DNA of 64,000 nucleotides from G965202915 sp965202915 (GCA_965202915.1 OZ241847.1:1116001-1180000), one strand, 5' to 3'. Counted from the stretch's first letter, positions 17,336-25,017 are shown. The notes: generated from the letters alone by a model not told the origin. Numbers and translations: made by a program.

Positions 17336-17442
17336 GCGTCTATTATAGCGATTATTATTATCAATATACCGAAAAAATACCCGGAGATGGGCCAAATGAG
17401 TGTATAGGTGATCACTTTTCAATCCCTGTTCGCGTGCCTGAA

Positions 17443-17471
17443 TTGAATCAGCTTAAAAATTCCAATATAAT
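17443..17471 (+). promoter_or_regulatory. Sigma-70 promoter of the hydrogenase operon
   Basis: TTGAAT (17443-17448) and TATAAT (17466-17471) are separated by exactly 17 bases, about 115 bases before the small-subunit ATG. No sigma-54 GG/GC element was found between here and the start, although many uptake-hydrogenase operons use one. Confidence 0.7.
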
Positions 17472-17546
17472 CAAACCATCCGGGATATTAATATAGGATT
17501 AAAAAACAGGATTTAAAATTATTTGATCTTCTCATCAGGAAGGTCT

Positions 17547-17576
17547 AGTATTTTTTAATACTCTTTGAATTAAGAG
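17547..17576 (+). promoter_or_regulatory. Adjacent inverted repeats in the hydrogenase leader
   Basis: AGTATT-TTTT-AATACT (17547-17562) is directly followed by CTCTT-N6-AAGAG (17561-17576), ending 10 bases before the start codon. They could be an operator or a leader-RNA hairpin that covers the ribosome-binding region. The role is inferred. Confidence 0.4.
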
Positions 17577-17586
17577 AAAGTGAACC

Positions 17587-18858
17587 ATGGCAAATGAATT
17601 CAGTGAAGTAGCACTCACCAATGCCCATTCACCCACCTTTGGGCTGGAGGATGGGCCAATTACCGAGGTTCATGCCTTCTGGTTGGCGGGCATGAGTTGT
17701 GATGGATGCTCGGTTGCAGCGGTGGGCGCCAAAAATCCCAGCGTTGAACAATTACTCACGGCCGCTATTCCGGGCCTGCCAAAAATTATATTGCATCATC
17801 CGGTTTTGGCCGTTGAGGCGGGACATCGTTTTATGGAACCGTATTATAAGGCCGTCCGCGGTGAACTGGGTGCGCCTTATGTGGTGTTATATGAGGGTTC
17901 CGTTGCGGATGAACAAATAGCCGAGGATTGCGGTGGATATTGGTCCGCGATGGGCATGGAAGCAATGGATGATGGTAGCTGGCGGCCCTATCCCACGGCC
18001 AAGATGTTGAAAGACCTGGCACCGGGAGCGGCTGCGGTAGTGGCCGTTGGTACCTGTGCCACATGGGGGGGTATTCCCGCCGCCGTGGGCAACGTCACCC
18101 ATGCGATGGCGGCTATGGATTTTCTTGGCAAGGATTATCGCAGTGCATTGGGATTGCCGGTTGTCAACGTCCCCGGTTGTGCGCCCATAGGTGATAACAT
18201 TACCGAAACAATTACCGCCGTATTGATGTTTCTTGCCGGTGTGGCGCCGTTATTGGAACTGGATGAATTGGGTCGTCCGGCCTGGATGTTTGGCGATACG
18301 GTACATCGCGGTTGTACCCGAGCCGGCTCTTATGAAGAGGGAGTTTTTGCCAGGGAGTATGGCGATAAGGAGTGTCTCGTGGAATTAGGCTGCTGGGGGC
18401 CGGTAGTACAATGCAATATGACCAAACGCGGTGCATTGGGAAATACCGGGGGTTGCATGAACACCGGCGGTATATGCATCGGTTGCACGATGCCGGGGTT
18501 CCCGGACGCATTTGCCCCGTTTTACAAAGCACCGCCCGGCAAATCTCTTTCCAGCACGGCAAGCCGAATGGTCGGCAGTTTTATCAGACCGCTTAGAAAA
18601 ATAAGCCAACGCAAGGCCAATATGACTAATCGTTGGAACAAGACGGGTTACATTCCCAGTGGTTGGGGGCATGTCGAATCTCCCGGAGCCTTTATGAAAA
18701 CGGCCCATTATTTTTATAAAAAGATACAATCCTGGGGTTCCGAGGCTCATCCTGACGGCACCAGTTTACAGAGAGAATTACAAGCCTCGGCGCATAGCTA
18801 CGTTAAAGACGCTGAAAAGAGATCTGATGAAAGAATGTATGCCGAGGCGGAAAAATGA
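17587..18858 (+). CDS. [NiFe]-hydrogenase small subunit (group 1, Tat-less)
   Basis: A 423-residue electron-transfer subunit. The proximal cluster ligands are visible as C38 and C41 (CDGC), C157 (GTCATWGG) and C198 (PGCAPIGDN). The distal-cluster HRGC motif and the Cys-rich medial region (LGCWGPVVQC, GGCMNTGG, CIGCTMPGFPD) follow. There is no twin-arginine signal peptide and no C-terminal membrane helix, which departs from ordinary respiratory group 1 enzymes and resembles the high-affinity actinobacterial-type (1h) and 1l lineages. In the Ralstonia 1h enzyme one proximal ligand is Asp; here the CxxC is intact. The stop overlaps the next ATG (ATGA), so the downstream anchor gene is translationally coupled. 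Confidence 0.93.
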   Translation: MANEFSEVALTNAHSPTFGLEDGPITEVHAFWLAGMSCDGCSVAAVGAKNPSVEQLLTAAIPGLPKIILHHPVLAVEAGHRFMEPYYKAVRGELGAPYVVLYEGSVADEQIAEDCGGYWSAMGMEAMDDGSWRPYPTAKMLKDLAPGAAAVVAVGTCATWGGIPAAVGNVTHAMAAMDFLGKDYRSALGLPVVNVPGCAPIGDNITETITAVLMFLAGVAPLLELDELGRPAWMFGDTVHRGCTRAGSYEEGVFAREYGDKECLVELGCWGPVVQCNMTKRGALGNTGGCMNTGGICIGCTMPGFPDAFAPFYKAPPGKSLSSTASRMVGSFIRPLRKISQRKANMTNRWNKTGYIPSGWGHVESPGAFMKTAHYFYKKIQSWGSEAHPDGTSLQRELQASAHSYVKDAEKRSDERMYAEAEK

Positions 18859-19154
18859 GTGCCAATGAAATTTATCAGTGGTGGTATATCTGGCTGGCCA
18901 TTGGTGGCACCGTCGTCATTGTGGCGGCGGCTCTGTTAATAACTATTATTGCGCTGGCACATAAAATTGCCGCTTTGGCAAATACCGCAATTACCGTCGG
19001 GCTTGAAATAGAAGCCAATACTAAATCGATCTGGCAACTGAATAACTCCAAGAAGGTCACCGACGATTTGCTGGATGGAGCAACGGCAATAGAAAGTAAC
19101 GCGGTTGCAATACTGAATGCGGTATCGAAAAATGCGGATGATCGGGTCGCCTGA
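18855..19154 (+). CDS. Hydrogenase-linked single-pass membrane protein, family A member 1
   Basis: A 99-residue protein with one membrane segment (about 11-36) and a soluble helical tail. It shares with the second and fourth small proteins a Trp at the outer edge (W13), a His-Lys at the inner edge (H36), and the tail signature G-x2-I-x2-NT-x2-I (G49, I52, N55, T56, I59), then A-x2-I-E and AI. It overlaps the small-subunit gene by four bases. I know of no named domain; hydrogenase group 1l clusters are described with small membrane genes between the subunits (hylTM). An anchor or electron-path role is inferred from position and repetition. Confidence 0.75.
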   Translation: MSANEIYQWWYIWLAIGGTVVIVAAALLITIIALAHKIAALANTAITVGLEIEANTKSIWQLNNSKKVTDDLLDGATAIESNAVAILNAVSKNADDRVA

Positions 19155-19190
19155 ATTATATCTGATGTATAAATTAAACGGGAACTTACA

Positions 19191-19517
19191 ATGACCTTAC
19201 CCACGTCGCCGGCGGAAGTATCCGAATTTATCTGGATCACCTCATTAACGATAGGTCTGATTGTCAGCTTTGTTGTGGCGCTGTTGTTATGGTTGATTCA
19301 TCGGGAAGCCAATATCATTAATCAGCGGGTTTCAAAGGTTTGGGAAGTGGGGCAGCGTATTGCCTGTAACACCATCCAGATCCCCATTCTTTACAGAATT
19401 AATGAAGCGGCAAGACAGATCCTGGAGAGGGCCCAGGGGATCAATACCGGAGCTGAGGCAATCGAGACGCATGCCAAAGCCTGTCCCGGTTGTCCGCATT
19501 GTATGCTGGAACACTGA
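19191..19517 (+). CDS. Hydrogenase-linked single-pass membrane protein, family A member 2, with Cys tail
   Basis: A 108-residue protein built like member 1: W15, one membrane segment (about 14-36), H37-R38 at its inner edge, and the tail signature G54, I57, N60, T61, I64. It differs in ending with CPGCPHC (C98, C101, C104) followed by His108, and it has C59 in the NT motif. It is the only one of the five small proteins with cysteines, so it could bind a metal or an iron-sulfur centre next to the small subunit. That is inference. The gap of 36 bases from member 1 has only a weak GGGAA ribosome site. Confidence 0.75.
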   Translation: MTLPTSPAEVSEFIWITSLTIGLIVSFVVALLLWLIHREANIINQRVSKVWEVGQRIACNTIQIPILYRINEAARQILERAQGINTGAEAIETHAKACPGCPHCMLEH

Positions 19518-19538
19518 CAACCATAAGGAAGAGACTCA

Positions 19539-19832
19539 ATGATCCTCCTCACCCTGTTAACGGCAATCCTTGTTATTGTTTTCTTTTTGGTACTGGCTTA
19601 TGGCCTTATCAAGATCAGTTCAGTGTTGCGGTCCATTGGTGGCACACCAACCAGCTTTTTGGCTAAATTAAGATTAGGCTTGCGCGCGATCGAATCGGAG
19701 ACCGGTCATTTGACGCCTCAGGTTGTATCCTTAAACCAGGGGCTTGCCCAGGCCGGAGCAGACTTAAAGGAAATTGATCGACACCTGGTTGGCGTCATTG
19801 ACGGCGCAGCGAAACAAGAGAGGTATCAGTAA
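19539..19832 (+). CDS. Hydrogenase-linked single-pass membrane protein, family B member 1
   Basis: A 97-residue protein. The membrane segment is at the very N-terminus (about 2-24), followed by an amphipathic tail. The tail aligns with the fifth small protein: KL-x2-GL-x-A at 43-50, T55, L58, N66, GL at 68-69, then L at regular spacing. It lacks the inner-edge His of family A. AAGGAAGAG lies upstream at good distance. Function unknown; a structural partner for the family A proteins is the simplest reading. Confidence 0.72.
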   Translation: MILLTLLTAILVIVFFLVLAYGLIKISSVLRSIGGTPTSFLAKLRLGLRAIESETGHLTPQVVSLNQGLAQAGADLKEIDRHLVGVIDGAAKQERYQ

Positions 19833-20152
19833 TGGGTCTGGTGATGACGCTGCCGGTGCCGGTGTATATGATCTGGGGCGGTACATTAATGATCGTATTG
19901 CTGGTCATTGTCCCACTTGCCGTTGGCTTACTGCATCGCACCCTGCGCGCAGCGTGGTCGATACGACGTTATATGGCTGAAATGCTTTCCAGCGGTGTTG
20001 GTATTGCTGAGAATACCAGTTCTATCACGGCACTGAATGATACGATTGCAGTTGCCGCTGATATGGTCAATACTGCAAAAAGTCTTGAAGATAATTCGTC
20101 TGCAATATCGGAAGTATTATCAAAAAGAGCGGATCAGGGGCCGAAATCATGA
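19832..20152 (+). CDS. Hydrogenase-linked single-pass membrane protein, family A member 3
   Basis: A 106-residue protein, start overlapping the previous stop (TAATG). It has W15, a membrane segment (about 12-34), H35-R36 at its inner edge and the family A tail: G55, I58, N61, T62, I65, then SLEDN and AISEVLSK. The tail aligns across its whole length with member 1 (AIESN, AILNAVSK), so the two arose by duplication. The extra 6 residues between helix and tail distinguish it. Confidence 0.75.
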   Translation: MGLVMTLPVPVYMIWGGTLMIVLLVIVPLAVGLLHRTLRAAWSIRRYMAEMLSSGVGIAENTSSITALNDTIAVAADMVNTAKSLEDNSSAISEVLSKRADQGPKS

Positions 20153-20436
20153 CCCAGTTATTATTGTATCTTTCTCTGGGCGTCACCGCGATTGTAGTTG
20201 TGGTATTGGTTGTCTATCTGGTGGGTATCATTATTGCGTTACGGCAAACAAAGAATGATCTGGCCAAATTAGCCGGTGGTTTGATTGCGGTTCGTGATAA
20301 TACCCAACCTTTGCCTGAGCATATTCAGAACATAAATGGCGGTTTATCCGCATTATTAGGTGAATTAGTGAACGTGAATGGCAACCTGGCCGCGATTGTT
20401 AGTGTTGCGGGAAATTTACCGAATAAAAATAATTAG
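20149..20436 (+). CDS. Hydrogenase-linked single-pass membrane protein, family B member 2
   Basis: A 95-residue protein overlapping the previous gene by four bases (ATGA). It has an N-terminal membrane segment (about 4-29) and a tail that aligns with family B member 1: KLAGGLIAV, NT-x2-L, NGGL and NGNL. The order A-A-B-A-B across the five genes suggests duplication of an A-B pair. Only 11 bases separate it from the large-subunit ATG. Confidence 0.72.
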   Translation: MTQLLLYLSLGVTAIVVVVLVVYLVGIIIALRQTKNDLAKLAGGLIAVRDNTQPLPEHIQNINGGLSALLGELVNVNGNLAAIVSVAGNLPNKNN

Positions 20437-20447
20437 GAGTTAAACGT

Positions 20448-22325
20448 ATGTGCTTTGAAAACCTGCCAATCGAGTTTGACGCCGATGGGAACGCGCATTT
20501 GAAGAAAGGAGTTCCGAATCCATATGCCTATGCAACCCAAACGGTCGCGGAAAGAGATAAGTTACTTGCAGACCTGGCAAAGAAGAATGGCCAGATACAG
20601 GACGTTGATTATGATCCGGTAACGCGCGTTGCCGGTGCATTGGCTTTTCACAGCACGGTTAATCTTGATGAAAGAAAGGTTATCGATACCGCCTCAATGG
20701 CGACGTTGTTCCGTGGTTACGAAGTCATTCTCCGAGGGCGCGATCCTCGCGATGCCGCGTTTATCAGTTCACGAGCATGTGGCGTTTGCGGGGGCGTACA
20801 TGCGACCACTTCCGCCTTGTGCATTGAGATGGCATTGGGCATAAAACCGCCTCCCCTGGGGATAGTCATCCGTAATCTCCTGTTAAGCTGTGAATATCTT
20901 TACGACAATCCATTACACTTATTTATTTTGGCCGGGCCGGATTTCTCCGAAGCCCTGATTCGCGATACCAATCCTGAAATCTGGGCGAAAGCAACCAGTG
21001 CCAGGACCAAATTCGGCAATATTCATGGATATAACACGATTGGCGAGATCATGACCGATCTTAATCCACTGACCGGAAAATTATATCTTGAAGCATTGGA
21101 AATGACGCGCGTCGCCAGAGAAGCCTACGTCTTGCTTGGCGGTAAATATCCGCATCCGGAAACCGTTATTCCCGGCGGGGTCACGACTACCGTTACAACC
21201 ACCGCATTGAGCGAATTTTATTTGAAATTAAAAGTCTTCTTCGACTATGGCAAACGATGTATTGGGATCTGGGACGACGTCTATGATTTCATGTACGAGG
21301 CGAACCCGATGTATCAGCATTTGGGAGAATTACCCGCAACCATGGTTGATTTTGGTCAATGGGATCATGAAGATTACTATGATGGCACCTATGAAAATTG
21401 TAATACCTGGGGAGAAAAACGCTGGTCCACGCCGGGTTCAATTGTGAACGGCAAACTGGTTACCACCAGATTGACGGACTTAAACGTCGGCTTTGAAGAA
21501 TTTGTTGCGCATTCTTATTATGAACAATGGAATGATCATAAATTCAAAACAGACCCGCTGGGCAATCCCTTGAGTCCGAATCATCCCTGGAATAAGACGA
21601 CAATCCCCCGGCCCGGGGAGCAAAACTGGAAGGAACGATATAGCTGGTCATGTACGCCAACCTGGGACAGACACACTTTTGAAGCGGGTGCGTATGCCAG
21701 AGTGTACATGTCCGCATTGGCCAACAAACTGCCAAATAGTGACTATTTTGCTTCCACCGGGAATAGCCTGGTATTAAATCTTGCCAAAGATCAATTGCCC
21801 GATATGCGGATGGAATGGAAGGTGCCGAAAATATGGAACGCCTTTGAGCGCAATCGTGCCCGTGCCTATGCGGTGGGTTATAATATGATGGTGACGATGG
21901 AGAATTGGGTGCGAGCGCAGGATCTTTTACGGCGTGGCGAAACGCAAGTGTCCACGCCCTTTGAAATTCCAAAAAGCGGGCGTCACATTGGTGTCGGCAT
22001 GTGGGGCGCCGGGCGTGGCTTTCTGGGACATTGGGCCGAGATAGAAAATGGCGTACTTTCAAATTACCAGATTTCAACGCCTTCTACGGTAAATGCCTGT
22101 CCGCGTACGCCGTGGGGTGAACCCGGGCCATACGAACAGGCGGTTTTGAATACGCCGATTATAGAAACAAACTTTAAGGATGCTTCCGACTTCAAAGGAA
22201 TCGATGTATTGCGGGCATTGCGCAGTTTTGATCCCTGTATGCCGTGTACTACGCATACCATGGTTGAAGGCACCGACAAAGTTGTTACGAGGGAAGTAAC
22301 CACTTGCGCATGTGGTATTAGTTAA
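20448..22325 (+). CDS. [NiFe]-hydrogenase large subunit (group 1)
   Basis: A 625-residue catalytic subunit. The NiFe ligands are C111 and C114 in the L1 motif RACGVCGGVH and C597 and C600 in the L2 motif DPCMPCTTH. The residues between match group 1 enzymes of the actinobacterial-type branch. Twenty-two residues follow H603 (ending CACGIS); this tail is expected to be removed by the maturation protease encoded downstream. TAGGAG lies seven bases before the ATG. A cytoplasmic location is expected because the partner has no Tat signal. The enzyme probably oxidises H2; high affinity is suggested by relatives, not by anything proven here. Confidence 0.93.
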   Translation: MCFENLPIEFDADGNAHLKKGVPNPYAYATQTVAERDKLLADLAKKNGQIQDVDYDPVTRVAGALAFHSTVNLDERKVIDTASMATLFRGYEVILRGRDPRDAAFISSRACGVCGGVHATTSALCIEMALGIKPPPLGIVIRNLLLSCEYLYDNPLHLFILAGPDFSEALIRDTNPEIWAKATSARTKFGNIHGYNTIGEIMTDLNPLTGKLYLEALEMTRVAREAYVLLGGKYPHPETVIPGGVTTTVTTTALSEFYLKLKVFFDYGKRCIGIWDDVYDFMYEANPMYQHLGELPATMVDFGQWDHEDYYDGTYENCNTWGEKRWSTPGSIVNGKLVTTRLTDLNVGFEEFVAHSYYEQWNDHKFKTDPLGNPLSPNHPWNKTTIPRPGEQNWKERYSWSCTPTWDRHTFEAGAYARVYMSALANKLPNSDYFASTGNSLVLNLAKDQLPDMRMEWKVPKIWNAFERNRARAYAVGYNMMVTMENWVRAQDLLRRGETQVSTPFEIPKSGRHIGVGMWGAGRGFLGHWAEIENGVLSNYQISTPSTVNACPRTPWGEPGPYEQAVLNTPIIETNFKDASDFKGIDVLRALRSFDPCMPCTTHTMVEGTDKVVTREVTTCACGIS

Positions 22326-22367
22326 ATCCTTTAAGCTGGATTCAGTCCGGCTGTATTTATCATAATC

Positions 22368-23027
22368 ATGCAAATTGCGATAGGTCTGGTCGGTTATTTT
22401 CAATTCGTTCGGGGTTACCCGCTGGGCCCGGAATTTAAAGAGCGTATGGAAGCCGTTCAATGGCCTGATCTTGACGTCAGTATCAGGGAAATGAATTGGG
22501 GCCCAATCGCCATAGTCCAGGATTTTCAGGCTCAGGCCATCCAATATGATCGTATTGTCCTCGTTGCCGCCGTCGATAGAGGGTTGCAACCCGGAACCAT
22601 AACGTGTCGACACTGGCTGGGCGGGAAGCTGGATGACCTTGCCATGCAGGATCGTATTTTTGAGGCGGTAACCGGCGTTATCAGTTTGGATAATCTGCTC
22701 GTCATTGGTGAGCATTTTAAGATTTGGCCGGAGGAGCTCATTACCATAGAAGTGCAGCTTGCGGATACCAGCTTTGGCGACTTTGTTTTATCGGAGTTGG
22801 CGTTGAATCGGGAACCTGGTGAGGTCAGGATTGTTGGTGAAAACCCGCTGGCGCCCGAAAATGAAAAAATTGTCAAAGAAATGGCGTCGGCGACTCGCAA
22901 TGCCGTGATCGATGGTGTTAAGGGACTCTCCGATCTGCATCCATTAACCTCGGATCAACTCACGCCATTGACGGATGTATGCCATAATCAGCTATTGAAT
23001 GATTGTTATATAACGGCCAAACACTGA
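22368..23027 (+). CDS. Hydrogenase maturation protease-like protein with degenerate N-terminal motif
   Basis: A 219-residue protein. The middle resembles HycI/HupD proteases: VLVAAVDRGLQPG (the Asp strand) and WPEELITIEVQ, then SFGDFVLSELAL where proteases have G-x2-LS. The N-terminal GxGNxxxxDDG motif, which carries the first nickel-sensing carboxylate, is replaced by GLVGYFQFVRGYPLG. A second, canonical protease is present downstream. This protein may therefore be a non-cleaving chaperone for the large subunit. Family membership is by pattern and could be wrong. Confidence 0.6.
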   Translation: MQIAIGLVGYFQFVRGYPLGPEFKERMEAVQWPDLDVSIREMNWGPIAIVQDFQAQAIQYDRIVLVAAVDRGLQPGTITCRHWLGGKLDDLAMQDRIFEAVTGVISLDNLLVIGEHFKIWPEELITIEVQLADTSFGDFVLSELALNREPGEVRIVGENPLAPENEKIVKEMASATRNAVIDGVKGLSDLHPLTSDQLTPLTDVCHNQLLNDCYITAKH

Positions 23028-23046
23028 TGTATTAACGGAAACAGTT

Positions 23047-23433
23047 ATGACTAAATCAGCGGAACAATCCTCATCTCCCCCGGGCGCATTGGATCGTCTT
23101 GTTAATCACGAAGAGATCCTGCAGATCTGTTACTGGTATCAGGGAGAAGGACTGGGTGACGTTTATAACGCCAAACTTATAAAACCGTTTCTTAATTACG
23201 ATGAGAATCTGATTGAATCGGTATTTCATGAATTGCTTGACGATGGTCTGTTCGAGCGGGTGCAGGGGGCCGTTGAAAGTTACTCATTTACCGACAAAGG
23301 CAAAGCACGGGGCGGTCGATTATTTGCCGATAGCTTTTCAGATTTTCAAAAACCCGGCCATGGAGAATGCGCGGCGGGGTGTTGTGATGACGGAGACCAC
23401 TCTCAGTGTGGTGACGACTGTTTGCTACATTAA
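23047..23433 (+). CDS. Winged-helix-like protein with Cys/His-rich tail
   Basis: A 128-residue protein. Residues 20-95 look like a winged helix (NHEEILQICYWYQGEG, then LIKPFL, LIESVFHELLDDGLFE and YSFTDKGKARG). The last 24 residues hold five cysteines and two histidines in the order H-x2-CAAGCC-x5-H-x2-C-x3-C, ending LLH, a likely metal or iron-sulfur site. I do not recognise a named family. In the operon it could be a redox-linked regulator or an assembly factor; both are inferred. Confidence 0.7.
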   Translation: MTKSAEQSSSPPGALDRLVNHEEILQICYWYQGEGLGDVYNAKLIKPFLNYDENLIESVFHELLDDGLFERVQGAVESYSFTDKGKARGGRLFADSFSDFQKPGHGECAAGCCDDGDHSQCGDDCLLH

Positions 23434-23460
23434 GATCAGTTTATTTACATAGTATATTCG

Positions 23461-24225
23461 ATGTCCTCATCTTCAAAGACGGACAAACCTGAAGCGCTTC
23501 CCGATGATCCGCAACCTTTAATCGGGTTTATGAGCAATGAGGAATGGTATGAGCTCCTTGCTTACGTGGATCGCATGATTACTGATATGGAAGCATTGCC
23601 TCTTCCGGAAGTAAAAGACAAAGTGTTTGAATTGCTTGCCGGCATCGATTCAATTCACCGTGAAGGTCTGTGGAGACTGGTCAGACTATTTAAACAAGGC
23701 GTCCTTGAGCAGGTTGTGACTGATCCTGCAATTCACACCTTAATGGAACTCTATGATTTATTACCCGAACAAGCGCAGAATGATACCGGGCAAACTCCGG
23801 ATAAACCCAGGCTGAATTTTCCAAATATTCCGATTAAAGTGCTGCCGATGGAAAAACAACAGGCGCCAGACACTTCACTCTACCCGCATTGGGTTCCGGC
23901 GCTGAATGATAAGGAAAAATTAGCACCCGGCAGCGTGCGGGTTATTGAAGTTGACGAGCGACCCATCATACTATGCCGGGTCGAAAATGAATTCTTTGCA
24001 CTCTCCAATGCCTGTGCCCAGGATGGCAACAGCCTGGACCGGGGACAGCTGAGCAGTTATACACTTTCCTGCCCCAATCATCCGGGATGTCATTATGATA
24101 TTCGTCTGGGGACCCGTATTGCCGGTGCGGGAGAGATTCAATGTTATCCGGTTAAGGTATCGGAGGGCGGAGTGCTTATGGTGGGCATAGACATGGCCTT
24201 CACACCCAAAGTGCCGACTTTTTAA
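23461..24225 (+). CDS. Rieske-like electron-transfer protein of the hydrogenase operon
   Basis: A 254-residue protein. Residues 20-110 form a helical domain (NEEWYELLAYVDRMI, then EGLWRLVRLFKQGV) I cannot name. Residues 150-245 look like a Rieske [2Fe-2S] fold: GSVRVIEVDERPIILCRVENEF, then CAQDGNSL, CPNHPGCHYDIRLG and YPVKVSEGGVLMV. The first ligand pair is C-A-Q instead of C-x-H, while the second pair (CPNH) is present and followed by an extra Cys-His. It fills the place of HhyE/HucE-type proteins that carry electrons from the hydrogenase to the quinone pool. Start ATG at 23461 has a weak ribosome site. Confidence 0.75.
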   Translation: MSSSSKTDKPEALPDDPQPLIGFMSNEEWYELLAYVDRMITDMEALPLPEVKDKVFELLAGIDSIHREGLWRLVRLFKQGVLEQVVTDPAIHTLMELYDLLPEQAQNDTGQTPDKPRLNFPNIPIKVLPMEKQQAPDTSLYPHWVPALNDKEKLAPGSVRVIEVDERPIILCRVENEFFALSNACAQDGNSLDRGQLSSYTLSCPNHPGCHYDIRLGTRIAGAGEIQCYPVKVSEGGVLMVGIDMAFTPKVPTF

Positions 24226-24764
24226 TGCACGCTAAGGCGCACGTTCAAACGATCCTTATTGCCGGCGTCGGCAACGTCCTGCGTGGTGATGATGGTTTCG
24301 GCATAGAGCTTGCTCACCGTCTAATGAAACGCGATGATCTGCCACCCTCGGTTAAGGTAATAGAAACGGGTATTGGCGGGATGAGTTTAATCCAGGAATT
24401 GATGTATGGTTACGATGCATTAATGATACTGGACGCCTACAAGAATAATCAGCCCCCCGGGCATCTTTACATGCTTGAACCCCTGTTTCCTGATACGTCG
24501 GATTTAACCATGCATGAATTACGCGACTATTTTTCTGACACCCATTATGCAACGCCAATGCGAGCGTTAAATTTCGTGTCACACATTGATCGTTTGCCCG
24601 CTACAATCCGGATCATTGGCTGTGAACCGGAAGAGCTTGACGGCCTCAGAATTGGGTTAAGTCCCTCGGTAACGGTTGCGATGGAAGAAGCAATGCAAAT
24701 GATCTTGAACTGGCTTAACGAATACCTGAATGGCCCCTCCTGCAATCAACTCAAAGTTGTGTAA
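24225..24764 (+). CDS. [NiFe]-hydrogenase maturation protease (HupD/HyaD type)
   Basis: A 179-residue endopeptidase that trims the C-terminus of the large subunit after nickel insertion. The motifs are intact: GVGNVLRGDDGFG (about 14-26), MILDAYK with the second carboxylate, TMHELRD with the His, and GCEPEELDGLRIGLSPSV. The ATG overlaps the preceding stop (TTTTTAATG), so translation is coupled. It is the last gene of the operon; no hyp (HypABCDEF) genes are in the window, so those must lie elsewhere. Confidence 0.9.
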   Translation: MHAKAHVQTILIAGVGNVLRGDDGFGIELAHRLMKRDDLPPSVKVIETGIGGMSLIQELMYGYDALMILDAYKNNQPPGHLYMLEPLFPDTSDLTMHELRDYFSDTHYATPMRALNFVSHIDRLPATIRIIGCEPEELDGLRIGLSPSVTVAMEEAMQMILNWLNEYLNGPSCNQLKVV

Positions 24765-24842
24765 ATTTACGCGGGCATCAAATAATAAACGCGGAGATCA
24801 ACCCGCACCAGCACTGATCAACAATATAAATATCGTAATGAA

Positions 24843-24932
24843 ATGGAACCTGCTTTTGTGCCGCTGATGGATGCAATGATACAAATGGCCGAAATAAGTC
24901 CGGATAAAAATTCAGTATTGGAAATCAGATGA
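24843..24932 (+). pseudogene. Possible N-terminal relic of a methyltransferase
   Basis: Twenty-nine codons (starting MEPAFVPLM, then MAEISPDKNSVLEIR and a stop) resemble the N-terminus of SAM-dependent methyltransferases (FVPTP, ML-x-LA, pGD-x-VLELG), ending exactly where the glycine-rich loop should begin. The match is short and the call weak. Confidence 0.3.
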
Positions 24933-25017
24933 TCCGGGGAGCCATGATCAAATCATATCTGTGATTTTTTCGCCGGACGTTTCCGCGAAGATCTCCGTTT
25001 CCGGTTGGCATCAGTTA

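Noticed and set aside
17336..17586. Sigma-54 promoter for the hydrogenase operon
   Set aside because: No TGGCAC-N5-TTGC-like pair was found on the plus strand; a sigma-70 pair with 17-base spacing is present instead.
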